From Pseudomonas sp. HN11 (GTDB lineage Bacteria > Pseudomonadota > Gammaproteobacteria > Pseudomonadales > Pseudomonadaceae): a DNA stretch of 64,000 bases. Positions 19,593 to 27,708 of the stretch are shown here, one piece after another. The translations under genes and the position numbers were made by a program. The notes under the pieces are model-generated. The model was not told where the DNA came from, searched no databases, and was given only the letters and a program-made list of their open reading frames with translations. Positions within the stretch are counted from its first letter, which is position 1; each line of letters opens with the position of its first letter. The stretch spans positions 5,219,001 through 5,283,000 of the forward strand of contig NZ_CP089985.1 of assembly GCF_021390155.1 (NCBI RefSeq). Direction: 5' to 3'.

Positions 19593-19611
19593 AATAAGAA
19601 TTATTCTCATT
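19593..19611. promoter_or_regulatory. Fur box
   Basis: AATAAGAAT-T-ATTCTCATT is a 19-bp inverted repeat with one mismatched pair, close to the AATGAGAAT-ATTCTCATT form of Pseudomonas Fur sites. It lies 25 bp before the start codon of the small gene at 19637 and just after a possible extended -10 (TGCTATTTT at 19581-19589), a position from which Fur-Fe would block transcription. Confidence 0.75.
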
Positions 19612-19636
19612 GAAACCCATCAAGGAGATGAGACTC

Positions 19637-19894
19637 ATGACTTATTTGATAGATGCTTGGCTGGACCGACCACACCCCTACCTGCGGATCCTGCATCGGG
19701 AAACCGGCGAAGTCTGTGCGGTGCTGGAAGAAGAAGCGCTGAATGAACTGCAGGACCAAGGCGACCTGGATGTAAATGGCCTGAGTTCCAGTGAACCCGG
19801 AGTTTTGAAGGAAGTGGTACGCAATCTATTTCTGTTCTGCTACGCCCGAGCGTTGCGCCCGGCGACAGAGCTCAATGGCAAGTTCCATCCATGA
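19637..19894 (+). CDS. Small conserved Pseudomonas protein (PA4570-like), iron-regulated
   Basis: An 85-residue acidic protein (TYLIDAWLDRPHPYLRILHRETGEVCAVLEEEALNEL, ending FLFCYARALRPATELNGKFHP). No domain of known function is recognised. Its position between ispB and fklB matches PA4570 of P. aeruginosa. AAGGAG lies 9 bases before the ATG at 19637; an upstream in-frame ATG at 19610 would overlap the Fur box and is unlikely. The Fur box predicts expression under iron limitation. Confidence 0.8.
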   Translation: MTYLIDAWLDRPHPYLRILHRETGEVCAVLEEEALNELQDQGDLDVNGLSSSEPGVLKEVVRNLFLFCYARALRPATELNGKFHP

Positions 19895-19910
19895 ACACAC
19901 CTGCAAAACA

Positions 19911-19940
19911 CTGTGGGAGCGAGCAGGCTCGTTCCCACAG
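19911..19940. repeat. REP-like palindrome
   Basis: CTGTGGGAGCGAGCAGGCTCGTTCCCACAG-type element with 10-bp near-perfect arms, between the PA4570-like gene and fklB, which converge here. It may also terminate either transcript. Confidence 0.85.
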
Positions 19941-19954
19941 GTAATCAGCAGGTC

Positions 19955-20572
19955 TTACAGAACGTCGAGCAGCTCGACGTCGAATACCAGCACGCTGTGC
20001 GGCGGGATGCTGCCAACGCCTTGAGCGCCGTAAGCCAGTTCGCTCGGCACGTACAGGCGCCATTTGCTGCCGGCATTCATCAGTTGCAGGGCTTCGGTCC
20101 AGCCGGCGATCACGCCGCCCACCGGGAATTCTGCAGGCTGACCGCGCTCGTAGGAGCTGTCGAACACCGTGCCGTCGATCAGGGTGCCATGGTAGTGAGT
20201 ACGCACTTGGTCTTCACGGGTCGGCTTGGCGCCGTCACCTGCGGTCAATACTTCGAATTGCAGGCCGGAAGCCAGGGTGGTGATGCCATCACGCTTGGCA
20301 TTTTCCGCCAGGAACGCCAGACCGGCGCCCGCTGCTGCTTCAGCCTTGGCGGCCGCTTCGGCTTGCATGACTTCGCGGATCACTTTGAAGCTGGCGGCCA
20401 TTTGCTCTTGGTCCACACGGCTTGGCTTGCCGGCGAAGGCGTCGGTCAGGCCGGCCAGGATTGCGTCCAGGCTTACACCCGGTGGCGGGTTGTCACGCAG
20501 TTGGTCGCCCAACTGACGGCCGATACCGTAGCTGACGCGGGTTTCGTCGGTGGACAGATTAACTTCGGACAT
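19955..20572 (-). CDS. fklB: FKBP-type peptidyl-prolyl isomerase FklB
   Basis: A 205-residue protein. Residues 1-110 are the helical FKBP N-terminal dimerisation domain (TRVSYGIGRQLGDQLRDN, alanine-rich AEAAAKAEAAAGAG). The C-terminal FKBP domain has HYHGTLIDGTVFDSSYERGQPAEFPVGGVIAGW and YVPSELAYGAQGVGSIPPHSVLVFDVELL. There is no signal peptide, so the cytoplasmic FklB form is more likely than the periplasmic FkpA. Confidence 0.93.
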   Translation of the reverse strand: MSEVNLSTDETRVSYGIGRQLGDQLRDNPPPGVSLDAILAGLTDAFAGKPSRVDQEQMAASFKVIREVMQAEAAAKAEAAAGAGLAFLAENAKRDGITTLASGLQFEVLTAGDGAKPTREDQVRTHYHGTLIDGTVFDSSYERGQPAEFPVGGVIAGWTEALQLMNAGSKWRLYVPSELAYGAQGVGSIPPHSVLVFDVELLDVL

Positions 20573-20821
20573 GAAGAGGCTCCGCTGTAGGACAGCATTG
20601 GTTTCCCAGGCTACCCAGAACTAAAAGGGCCCGCAGACTAGCACACAAGACCGCCCAATGATCAGCCCCTCCCCGCGCCGCTACTGTGGCGACGGCCCTT
20701 TGTCACACCCGGCAAATTAGCATTTCAGATTCAGCACCTCCCGCCGATACAGCCCTACACAGCAGCTGGCTCCAAAATCAATAACCGTCCAGCACACCCC
20801 ATCATTCTTGTGGAGCATTCG

Positions 20822-22741
20822 ATGAATAGCTGGTTCGGCAACATCAGCGTCAACCTCAAACTGGGCCTGGGCTTCGGCCTGGTACTGGCCCTCACCTCGA
20901 TCCTGGCCCTGACCGGCTGGACCAGCCTGGGCGGCCTGATCGATCGCAGCAACTGGATGAGCGACATCACCCAGCTCAATGCGTCGCTGACCAAACTGCG
21001 CATCGTGCGCCTGCAGTACATGCTCGCCAATGGCGACGAAGCCGTGGCCCAAAACGTACAGACCAACCTGGATGCCTTCGCTGCCCAGCAGCAACAATTG
21101 CTGGACAGCTTCAAGAGCCCGGACAACCTCAAGCTGCTCAACGAGCAGAAATCCATCATCACCGCTTATCAGCAGTCACTGAACAAAATGCGCGAGGCCT
21201 ACCGTAACGGTAACGCCTCGCGCCAGGTGATGGGTGACAAGGCCGATATCGCCAATGCACAAATCAACGCGCTGGAAACCAGTGTGAAGCAAATGCCCGA
21301 CAGTTCGGAGCACCTTGCTCAGTTCCAGGCTGTGGCCGACGCCAAGATGCAATTCCAGTTGGCCCGCTACGAAGTGCGTGGCTACACCGGTAACGTCAGT
21401 CCGGAGACTGAAGCCCGCGCTGCCGCACAGATTGAAAAGGCCATTGCCGGTTTGAAAGATCTCAGTGTCGTCTTCGGCTCCAGCCAGCAAAGCGCATTGA
21501 TCGCGCTGGAGACCGCGCTGGGGGCCTATCGCAGCGCCGTGCAGAACTACAAGGCGGCCAACGCCAACATCGTCGCGGCCCGTGCCGAAATGACCACCCA
21601 AGGCGCTGATATCGTCACGATCAGCGACAAGCTGTACGAGATCCAACTCAATCGCCGCGACGCCGAAAGTGCCCAGGCCCGCAGCCTGCAATTGATCAGC
21701 ACCTTGCTGGCACTGCTGGTGGGTGTCATCGCCGCATGGGTCATCACCCGTCAGATCACCCGGCCGATCCAGGAAACCCTGGCCGTGGTGGAACGCATTG
21801 CCTCCGGAGACTTGAGCCACAACATCCAGGTTACTCGCCGGGATGAGCTGGGCGTGTTGCAACAAGGCATCCAGCGCATGGGCACCACCTTGCGTGAGCT
21901 GATCAGCGGTATTCGCGACGGCGTGACTCAGATCGCCAGCGCCGCCGAAGAGCTGTCGGCCGTGACCGAGCAGACCAGCGCCGGCGTCAACAGCCAGAAG
22001 ATCGAGACCGATCAGGTCGCCACGGCGATGCACGAAATGACCGCCACCGTGCAGGAAGTGGCGCGCAACGCCGAACAAGCTTCCCTGGCCGCCGCCGACG
22101 CCGATGGCCAGGCCCGCGCGGGCGACAAGGTAGTTGCTGAAGCCATCGCCCAGATCGAGCGTCTGGCGGCGGAGGTGGCTCGTTCCACCGATGCCATGAC
22201 GCACCTGCAACAAGAGAGCAACAAGATCGGCAGCGTGATGGATGTGATCAAGGCCGTCGCCGAACAGACCAACCTGCTGGCCCTCAACGCCGCGATCGAA
22301 GCAGCGCGGGCTGGTGAAGCCGGGCGTGGGTTTGCCGTGGTCGCCGACGAAGTTCGCGGCCTGGCCCAGCGTACGCAGAAATCCACCGAGGAAATCGAAG
22401 GCCTGGTCGCCGGCTTGCAGAACGGTACCCAGCAAGTGGCCAATGTGATGAACAACAGCCGCAGCCTCACCGACAGCAGTGTCGAGCTGACGCGCAAGGC
22501 CGGTGTGTCGCTGGAGAACATCACCCGAACCGTATCGAATATCCAGTCGATGAACCAGCAGATCGCCGCCGCCGCCGAGCAGCAAAGCGCCGTGGCTGAA
22601 GAGATCAGCCGCAGCATTGTGAATGTGCGTGATGTGTCGGAGCAGACCGCGACCGCAAGTGACGAGACGGCCAAGTCGAGTGTGGAACTGGCGCGGTTGG
22701 GGAGCCAGTTGCAACAGATGGTCAGCCACTTCCGCGTGTAA
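20822..22741 (+). CDS. Methyl-accepting chemotaxis protein, McpS type (HBM sensor)
   Basis: A 639-residue receptor. A first membrane helix lies at about residues 12-32, then a ~250-residue all-helical periplasmic domain, a second helix ([25 protein letters not shown]), HAMP, and a signalling domain with the hairpin tip [32 protein letters not shown]. The start [20 protein letters not shown], the length and the helical bimodular sensor match P. putida McpS, which senses TCA-cycle acids. The sensor domain differs from McpS as I remember it, so the ligands may differ. GGAG lies 6 bases before the ATG at 20822. Confidence 0.93.
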   Translation: MNSWFGNISVNLKLGLGFGLVLALTSILALTGWTSLGGLIDRSNWMSDITQLNASLTKLRIVRLQYMLANGDEAVAQNVQTNLDAFAAQQQQLLDSFKSPDNLKLLNEQKSIITAYQQSLNKMREAYRNGNASRQVMGDKADIANAQINALETSVKQMPDSSEHLAQFQAVADAKMQFQLARYEVRGYTGNVSPETEARAAAQIEKAIAGLKDLSVVFGSSQQSALIALETALGAYRSAVQNYKAANANIVAARAEMTTQGADIVTISDKLYEIQLNRRDAESAQARSLQLISTLLALLVGVIAAWVITRQITRPIQETLAVVERIASGDLSHNIQVTRRDELGVLQQGIQRMGTTLRELISGIRDGVTQIASAAEELSAVTEQTSAGVNSQKIETDQVATAMHEMTATVQEVARNAEQASLAAADADGQARAGDKVVAEAIAQIERLAAEVARSTDAMTHLQQESNKIGSVMDVIKAVAEQTNLLALNAAIEAARAGEAGRGFAVVADEVRGLAQRTQKSTEEIEGLVAGLQNGTQQVANVMNNSRSLTDSSVELTRKAGVSLENITRTVSNIQSMNQQIAAAAEQQSAVAEEISRSIVNVRDVSEQTATASDETAKSSVELARLGSQLQQMVSHFRV

Positions 22742-22746
22742 GAAAC

Positions 22747-22779
22747 CAAAAAGCCGCCTCAGTCTGAACTGAGGCGGCT
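22747..22779 (-). terminator. Strong hairpin between the chemoreceptor and the small ORF
   Basis: Perfect 11-bp stem AGCCGCCTCAG (22752-22762) / CTGAGGCGGCT (22769-22779), 6-base loop. Leftward transcripts continue TTTTGGTTT, whereas rightward ones read CCACTT. It is therefore a better terminator for the leftward 32-codon frame than for the chemoreceptor gene. Confidence 0.75.
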
Positions 22780-22793
22780 CCACTTCTCAGACC

Positions 22794-22892
22794 TTAGCGG
22801 TCATCGAAGCTGTCCCGCAGGAACTTCCAGACGTGATAAGCACGCAGGCAGTTCACTACGAGGTTCCACGTACGTCGTGCAAACTTAGACAT
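22794..22892 (-). CDS. Candidate 32-residue small protein
   Basis: A reading frame of 32 codons plus stop, MSKFARRTWN... FLRDSFDDR. It has an excellent Shine-Dalgarno (GGAGG at 22900-22904, about 7 bases from the ATG) and ends 15 bp before a perfect hairpin followed by T residues. The peptide is basic at the N terminus, has an aromatic middle (NLVVNCLRAYHVWKF) and an acidic end; it could form one amphipathic helix. I do not recognise a family. The clean signal, frame and terminator support a real gene, but its small size means chance cannot be excluded. Confidence 0.6.
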   Translation of the reverse strand: MSKFARRTWNLVVNCLRAYHVWKFLRDSFDDR

Positions 22893-23060
22893 ACTCGGCC
22901 CTCCGTGAGTTGGGCCTTACCTCCAGCGCACTTACCGGAACATGTGAGCCTTTGGACGCGGGTCATCGCATCTTTGAGGCGGCCGGGCTAATGGGCTTAC
23001 CGCATGAATCCGGCACGGATTACTAGCCCGTGGCGATCAGTACCCGGCTCACCTAAAAGC
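22893..23060 (-). ncRNA. Possible structured leader RNA of the small ORF
   Basis: Read leftward, the 168 bases before the small ORF contain nested complementary segments. An outer GTGAGCC / GGCTCAC pair joins 23046-23052 to 22944-22950. Inside, CGGGCTA / TAGCCCG (23024-23030 with 22984-22990) encloses AATCCG / CGGATT (23016-23021 with 23007-23012). Near the start codon GGCCC (22912-22916) pairs with GGGCC (22897-22901), covering two bases of the Shine-Dalgarno. I could not match it to a known riboswitch. The opposite strand can fold the same way, so the direction is inferred from the ORF. Confidence 0.4.
22958..22978. repeat. 21-bp direct repeat, copy 1
   Basis: Identical to 23260-23280 over 21 bases (GCGGGTCATC...TTTGAG). 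This copy lies inside the possible structured leader, between its two inner stems. Flanking bases differ between copies. Confidence 0.85.
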
Positions 23061-23259
23061 AACCAACGCAGAACGGGGTGAAGCCTAACCAAAATCCGCC
23101 ATGAAGGTGTGACAGAAAGTGGTTAAATATCCAGTATTTGTTTCGAAGATTTACTGCAAACTAGTGCAGCGAAAATCGACATAATGAAACGTTCAAGATT
23201 ATCGGTGCCGACCATCGCCTAACCTTGCGCGATAAAATGACCGGCGGTAGTATCCGCCT

Positions 23260-23280
23260 GCGGGTCATCGCATCTTTGAG
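23260..23280. repeat. 21-bp direct repeat, copy 2
   Basis: Perfect second copy of 22958-22978, 302 bp away. It follows the GGCGG/CCGCC hairpin directly. Confidence 0.85.
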
Positions 23281-23308
23281 ACAACAACCCCAGCCACTCA
23301 CTGGGTTT

Positions 23309-23342
23309 GCAAAAAAAAAAACGCCCTACTAAGGCGGTTTTT
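23309..23342. terminator. Bidirectional terminator
   Basis: AAAACGCC and GGCG(G)TTTT arms around a 7-base loop, with a long A tract on the left and six T on the right. It can end the leftward glyoxalase-fold gene transcript or a rightward transcript. Confidence 0.75.
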
Positions 23343-23362
23343 TATTGCCTGCGATTTCCCCC

Positions 23363-23731
23363 TCAGCCCTCGCCTTCCTCGACAAACACCACCCGATTCC
23401 CAAACGGGTCCTTGATGCTCATCTCCCGCGATCCCCAAGGCGTGTCCTCAACCCCGGGCTTGGCATAACGGTAATCCTTGCCCACCAACTGCTGCTGGTA
23501 AGCATCCACACCCTGAGCCTGAATCCGCACCGCCGAACCTGGCGAGGCGTCGCCATGATGCTCAGTCAAATGCAACACGCACTCACCCAGCGACACTTGC
23601 AGGTACAACGGAAAATTCGCCTCGAAACGATGCTGCCAATCCACCTTGAACCCCAGGAAATCGACGTAGAACTCCAACGCCTTGGCCTCGTCGAAAATCC
23701 GCAGGATGGGGATGACTTTTCCTAAGTGCAT
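23363..23731 (-). CDS. Glyoxalase/bleomycin resistance superfamily protein
   Basis: A 122-residue vicinal-oxygen-chelate protein (IPILRIFDEAKALEFYVDFLGFKVDWQHRFE, VLHLTEHHGD, and the end IKDPFGNRVVFVEE). Metal-ligand candidates are the His in LHLTEH and the Glu in VVFVEE. Members of this compact type include bleomycin-binding proteins and dioxygenases; the substrate is unknown. It lies 27 bp after the D-aminoacylase gene on the same strand and may be the last gene of that operon. Confidence 0.85.
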   Translation of the reverse strand: MHLGKVIPILRIFDEAKALEFYVDFLGFKVDWQHRFEANFPLYLQVSLGECVLHLTEHHGDASPGSAVRIQAQGVDAYQQQLVGKDYRYAKPGVEDTPWGSREMSIKDPFGNRVVFVEEGEG

Positions 23732-23758
23732 GGCAACCGCTCCATTTAAATAAGCATC

Positions 23759-25222
23759 CTATAAAGACGAAAACCCATGACGCAAATCCCCACTACGCGC
23801 CAGGAACCGACCCGGCCGCTGACCGTTCGCCTGCCCGTCGCTGTAGCTCAACACGCCGTTGACCCATACCCCGTCAATGCCTTCCGCCGCGCGCTGCGGC
23901 TCCTTGAAATCCGCCACATCGCGCACGCGCAAGGGGTCGAACAGCACCAGGTCGGCCCAGTGCCCTTCACGGATCTCTCCGCGCTCAGCCAAACCAAACC
24001 GCGCCGCCGACAACCCCGTCATTTTGTGCACGGCGGTGTGCAGTGGGAACAACCCCACATCCCGGCTGAAATGCCCCAACACCCGTGGAAACGCGCCCCA
24101 TAAACGCGGATGCGGGAACGGATCCTCCGGCAACCCATCCGACCCGACCATCGACAACGGATGCGCCAGGATGCGCCGCACATCCGCTTCATCCATCCCG
24201 TAGTACACCGCACCTGCCGGTTGTAGTCGGCAGGCTGCGTCCATCAGCGAAACATCCCACTCAGCGGCAATATCCTGCAAATCACGCCCGCCCACTTCTG
24301 GATGTGGCGTCGACCAGGTGATGGTAATTCGAAACGCGTCGGTCACCTGCTTGAGATCCAGGGTCGAAGAACTCGCCGCATAGGGGTAGCAGTCACAGCC
24401 CACCGGATGGGTTTTCGCCGCCAGTTCCAGCGACGCCAACAGCTGCGGACTACGACCCCAGTTACCGGCACCGGCACATTTGAGGTGGGAAATGATCACC
24501 GGCGCCTGGGCACGCCGGCCGACAAGGAACGCTTCCTCCATCGCCTCCAGCACCGGCTCGAACTCACTGCGCAAATGGGTGGTGTACAGCGCGCCGAATG
24601 CGGTGAGTTCTTCACACAGTTGCAGCACTTCATCGGTCTCGGCGTTGAATGCACTGGCATACGCCAGGCCTGTGGATAAACCGAGGGCACCGGCTTCGAG
24701 GCTCTCTTGCAACTGCACGCGCATGGCGGCAATTTCATCCGCTGAGGCAGTGCGGTGCAGGTCATCCATATGGTTGCTGCGCAGCGCCGTATGGCCGACC
24801 AACGCCGCGACGTTGACCGCCGGGTGAGCGTTCTCGACCGCCGTGCGATAGTCGCTGAAACGCGGATACACAAACGCCGAAGCACTGCCCAACAGGTTCA
24901 TCGGATCCGGCGGATCACTGCGCAACGTCACCGGCGACGCGCTGATGCCACAGTTGCCGACAATCACCGTGGTCACACCCTGGCTCAGCTTGGGCAGCAT
25001 CTGCGGATGGCGGATCACCACGGTATCGTCGTGGGTGTGCACGTCGATAAACCCCGGCGCCAGCACACGTCCGCACCCCTCGATTTCATGCTCGGCCACA
25101 GCCGCCGACAAGTCGCCGATCGTCTCGATGCGCCCGTCGCGCAGCCCCACATCGGCGACGTAGCCTGGGGTGTTACTGCCATCAATGATCAGCGCCTGGC
25201 GGATCAACGTGTCGTACTTCAT
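23759..25222 (-). CDS. D-aminoacylase (N-acyl-D-amino-acid deacylase)
   Basis: A 487-residue amidohydrolase. It opens KYDTLIRQALIIDGSNTPGYVADVGLRDGRI, then APGFIDVHTHDDT with the HxH zinc motif, GVTTVIVGNCGIS (the metal-bridging Cys region of D-aminoacylases), ISHLKCAG and VGSDGLPEDPFPHPRLWG with the catalytic Asp. These enzymes free D-amino acids from N-acyl forms. The ATG at 25222 has GGAG upstream and lies 1 bp after the RpiR gene stop, so they are co-transcribed. A GntP permease heads the cluster. Confidence 0.92.
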   Translation of the reverse strand: MKYDTLIRQALIIDGSNTPGYVADVGLRDGRIETIGDLSAAVAEHEIEGCGRVLAPGFIDVHTHDDTVVIRHPQMLPKLSQGVTTVIVGNCGISASPVTLRSDPPDPMNLLGSASAFVYPRFSDYRTAVENAHPAVNVAALVGHTALRSNHMDDLHRTASADEIAAMRVQLQESLEAGALGLSTGLAYASAFNAETDEVLQLCEELTAFGALYTTHLRSEFEPVLEAMEEAFLVGRRAQAPVIISHLKCAGAGNWGRSPQLLASLELAAKTHPVGCDCYPYAASSSTLDLKQVTDAFRITITWSTPHPEVGGRDLQDIAAEWDVSLMDAACRLQPAGAVYYGMDEADVRRILAHPLSMVGSDGLPEDPFPHPRLWGAFPRVLGHFSRDVGLFPLHTAVHKMTGLSAARFGLAERGEIREGHWADLVLFDPLRVRDVADFKEPQRAAEGIDGVWVNGVLSYSDGQANGQRPGRFLARSGDLRHGFSSL

Positions 25223-25223
25223 A

Positions 25224-26084
25224 TCAGTCTCCAAGCGGCAGGCTGTCGGGGCCACTGCGATAATCGTCCAGGGCCAGCTTGATGCGGCGCAGGCGTTCCT
25301 GGTTGTCGTCCGGCAGGGCCAACGCCAGCTCGGTGGCGAGCAGATCGATGGCCAGCAGCATTCCGTAGCGCGCGGCGGTAGGCTTGTAGATAAAACTGGT
25401 TTCAGCCGGTTGCAGCGGCAGCAAGACATCCGCCATCTGCGCCAAGGGAGAGTCGGCCAGCGTGATGGCGACGATGCGCGCGTCGTAGTTGCGCGCCAGC
25501 TCCACCACGTCCAGCAGTTCAGGGGTGAGGCCAGTCAGCGAACACACAATCAACGCATGCTCCGGTCCCAGCGTCGCCGCCGTGACGCGCATCATCACCG
25601 AGTCATGGCAGGCGGCAATCGGATAACCCAGGCGCACCAGACGCACCTGTAACTCATCGCTGCACAGGCTCGACGGACCGCCCATGCCGAACGCATGGAT
25701 CATCCGCGCCTTGCTCAACAGGTTGACCGCATCGACGAAACTCGCTTGGTTGAACCCCGACAAATGCTGACGCAACGTCGCTTCGATATCACCCAGAATC
25801 TGGCGATGAAACGCCGACTGCTCCGGCAACCCCGCCGGGTCGAGGAAGCGACTGCCGACACCACTGGCCTGGGCCAATTGCAGGCGCAAATCACGCAGAT
25901 CCCGGCAGCCCACACTGCGCGCGAACCGCGACAAAGTGGCCGTGCTGACCTCGGCCCGTTGGGACAGCTCTTCCAGGCTGGCCGACGCGGCAAAGCCCAC
26001 ATCATCGAGCATCAGCTTGGCGATACGCCCTTCGCCGGCGCTGAAGGAGTCCTGGCGGGCGCGGATCTGGTAGAGGATATCCAT
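25224..26084 (-). CDS. MurR/RpiR family transcriptional regulator
   Basis: A 286-residue regulator. The N-terminal RpiR helix-turn-helix is at about residues 1-75 (FSAGEGRIAKLMLDDVGFAASASLEELSQRAEVSTATLSRFARSVGC). The C-terminal SIS domain covers about residues 125-260 (MIHAFGMGGPSSLCSDELQVRL, then ALIVCSLTGLTPELLDVVELA), the usual site for a sugar-phosphate or amino-sugar effector. It lies between the permease and the deacylase genes and probably controls them; a palindrome at 27533-27546 upstream of the permease is a candidate site. Confidence 0.92.
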   Translation of the reverse strand: MDILYQIRARQDSFSAGEGRIAKLMLDDVGFAASASLEELSQRAEVSTATLSRFARSVGCRDLRDLRLQLAQASGVGSRFLDPAGLPEQSAFHRQILGDIEATLRQHLSGFNQASFVDAVNLLSKARMIHAFGMGGPSSLCSDELQVRLVRLGYPIAACHDSVMMRVTAATLGPEHALIVCSLTGLTPELLDVVELARNYDARIVAITLADSPLAQMADVLLPLQPAETSFIYKPTAARYGMLLAIDLLATELALALPDDNQERLRRIKLALDDYRSGPDSLPLGD

Positions 26085-26111
26085 GGGGGCTCCGGGTCAC
26101 AAAAATGAGGC

Positions 26112-27461
26112 TCATAAAACAAGAGACAGCCCGTAGGTCAGACCGAAGGCGACCACTGAAATCAAGGTCTCCAGCACGGTCCAGGTCTTGAAGGTCTGGA
26201 TCACCGTCATATTGAAGTATTCCTTGATCAGCCAGAAGCCACCGTCGTTCACATGGGAAAAGATCACCGAGCCCGCACCGGTGGCCAGCACCAGCAATTC
26301 GGGGTGTGGATAACCCAGGCCCATTGCAACCGGCGCCACTACGCCAGACGCGGTGGTCATGGCGACGGTGGCCGAACCGGTGGCGATACGCATCAACGCC
26401 GCAAACAGCCAGCCCATCACCAGCGCAGACAAATGGAAAGCATGGGCCAGGCCGAGAATTTCATTGGTGACGCCCGCATCCACCAGAATGCGATTCAAAC
26501 CGCCGCCCGCGCCCACCAGCAAGGTGATGCTGGCGGTCGGCGCCAGGCATTCATTGGTGAATTTGAGGATCGACTCGCGGTTGAAGCCTTGCGCCAAGCC
26601 CAGGGTCCAGAAGCTCACCAGGGTCGCCACCAGCAGCGCAATCACCGAGTTGCCGATAAACAACAGGAACTGGTTGAAGCCAGTGCCCGGCGTGGAAATC
26701 ACATTAGCCCAGCCGCCGATCATCATCAGCACCACTGGCAACAGGATGGTGCCCATGGTCAGCGTGAAACTCGGCAAGCGGGTACGCGGTTCGCGGTCGA
26801 TGAACTGGCGTTCCAGCGGGTTTTCCGCCGGCAGGTGAATACGCGGCACGATGAATTTGGCGTACAGCGGACCTGCGATGATTGCCGTAGGAATACCGAT
26901 CAGAATCGCATACAGCACGGTCTGCCCCACCGATGCGTTGTACGCCAGCACCGCCATCATCGCCGCCGGGTGCGGCGGCACCAACGCATGCACCACCGAC
27001 AGCCCGGCAACCATTGGCAAGCCAACCATCAAGATGGACACACCGACGCGGCGCGCCACGGTAAAAGCGATCGGCACCAGCAACACAAAACCGACTTCGA
27101 AAAACAGCGGCAGCCCCACCAGAAAGGCGATACACACCATGGCCCAGTGTGCGTTTCGCTCGCCAAAACGATTGATCAGCGTGCGCGCCACCTGCTCGGC
27201 GCCACCGGACTCGGCCATCATCTTGCCGAGCATGGTGCCCAGCGCCACCACCAGGGCAATGTGCCCCAGGGTCTTACCGACGCCCGCTTCATACGAACCC
27301 ATGATGGTGTCTGCCGGCATCCCGGCCATCAGCGCCAGGCCAATGGACACCAGGGTGATGACGATAAACGGGTTGAGCCGGTAACGTGCAATCAGCACGA
27401 TCAAAGCAATGATGGCGATGGCAGCGTATGCCAATAGCCCGAAGCCCGGTGATGCGGCCAT
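26112..27461 (-). CDS. GntP family permease
   Basis: A 449-residue permease with 12-14 hydrophobic segments. Family strings are GKTLGHIALVVALGTMLGKMMAESGGAEQVA, LPLFFEVGFVLLVPI, ALVPPHPAAM and GSVIFSHVNDGGFWLIKEYFN. The family carries gluconate or D-serine (DsdX); pairing with a D-aminoacylase and RpiR regulator points to N-acyl-D-amino acids or D-amino acids, but gluconate cannot be excluded. The ATG at 27461 has GAGGAG six bases upstream. First gene of the permease-rpiR-deacylase-glyoxalase cluster. Confidence 0.9.
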   Translation of the reverse strand: MAASPGFGLLAYAAIAIIALIVLIARYRLNPFIVITLVSIGLALMAGMPADTIMGSYEAGVGKTLGHIALVVALGTMLGKMMAESGGAEQVARTLINRFGERNAHWAMVCIAFLVGLPLFFEVGFVLLVPIAFTVARRVGVSILMVGLPMVAGLSVVHALVPPHPAAMMAVLAYNASVGQTVLYAILIGIPTAIIAGPLYAKFIVPRIHLPAENPLERQFIDREPRTRLPSFTLTMGTILLPVVLMMIGGWANVISTPGTGFNQFLLFIGNSVIALLVATLVSFWTLGLAQGFNRESILKFTNECLAPTASITLLVGAGGGLNRILVDAGVTNEILGLAHAFHLSALVMGWLFAALMRIATGSATVAMTTASGVVAPVAMGLGYPHPELLVLATGAGSVIFSHVNDGGFWLIKEYFNMTVIQTFKTWTVLETLISVVAFGLTYGLSLVL

Positions 27462-27532
27462 GCGGTACTCCTCGGAAAGGGTCACGTCGATCTGTTGTGA
27501 AACTCATAAATCATTACCGATGAATATTTTCA

Positions 27533-27546
27533 ATTTTCATGAAAAT
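27533..27546. promoter_or_regulatory. Palindrome upstream of the GntP permease, possible RpiR operator
   Basis: ATTTTCATGAAAAT is a perfect 14-bp palindrome 72 bp before the permease start, with further TTTTC repeats on both sides (27527-27532, 27549-27553). Its place at the head of an operon that encodes its own RpiR regulator makes it a candidate operator. The link is inferred. Confidence 0.45.
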
Positions 27547-27708
27547 AATTTTCGCCCACGGATAAGCGCTGTCGCGTTGGGATATGCCCGACAGGTGTGT
27601 ATGAAAATTCGAGGGGTGTTCTTACATGAAGATCAGAAGATGCCGGAAACTCGAACGCCGCCATCGAGTCTTAGAATGCGCCTCCCCTCATGCCAAGGAA
27701 AACCGACC

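Larger units (their letters stand above)
23061..23362. other. Intergenic stretch without a recognised gene
   Basis: About 300 bp between the possible leader and the glyoxalase-fold gene. It is more AT-rich than its surroundings around 23100-23200 and should hold the promoter of the small ORF; no convincing -35/-10 pair was found. It contains the second 21-bp repeat, a hairpin GGCGG-TAGTAT-CCGCC (23243-23258) and the terminator at 23309-23342. A CCCAG/CTGGG hairpin with an upstream ACAACAACC string (23281-23306) would suit a rightward small RNA ending at that terminator, but this is speculative. Confidence 0.5.

Noticed and set aside
21176..22783. 535-codon frame opposite the chemoreceptor
   Set aside because: Histidine- and glycine-rich translation typical of antisense frames in high-GC DNA; the chemoreceptor frame is clear.
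22893..23060. Resemblance of GGCTAGTAATC on the left strand to a 16S rRNA segment
   Set aside because: Match is limited to about ten bases and no rRNA context surrounds it.
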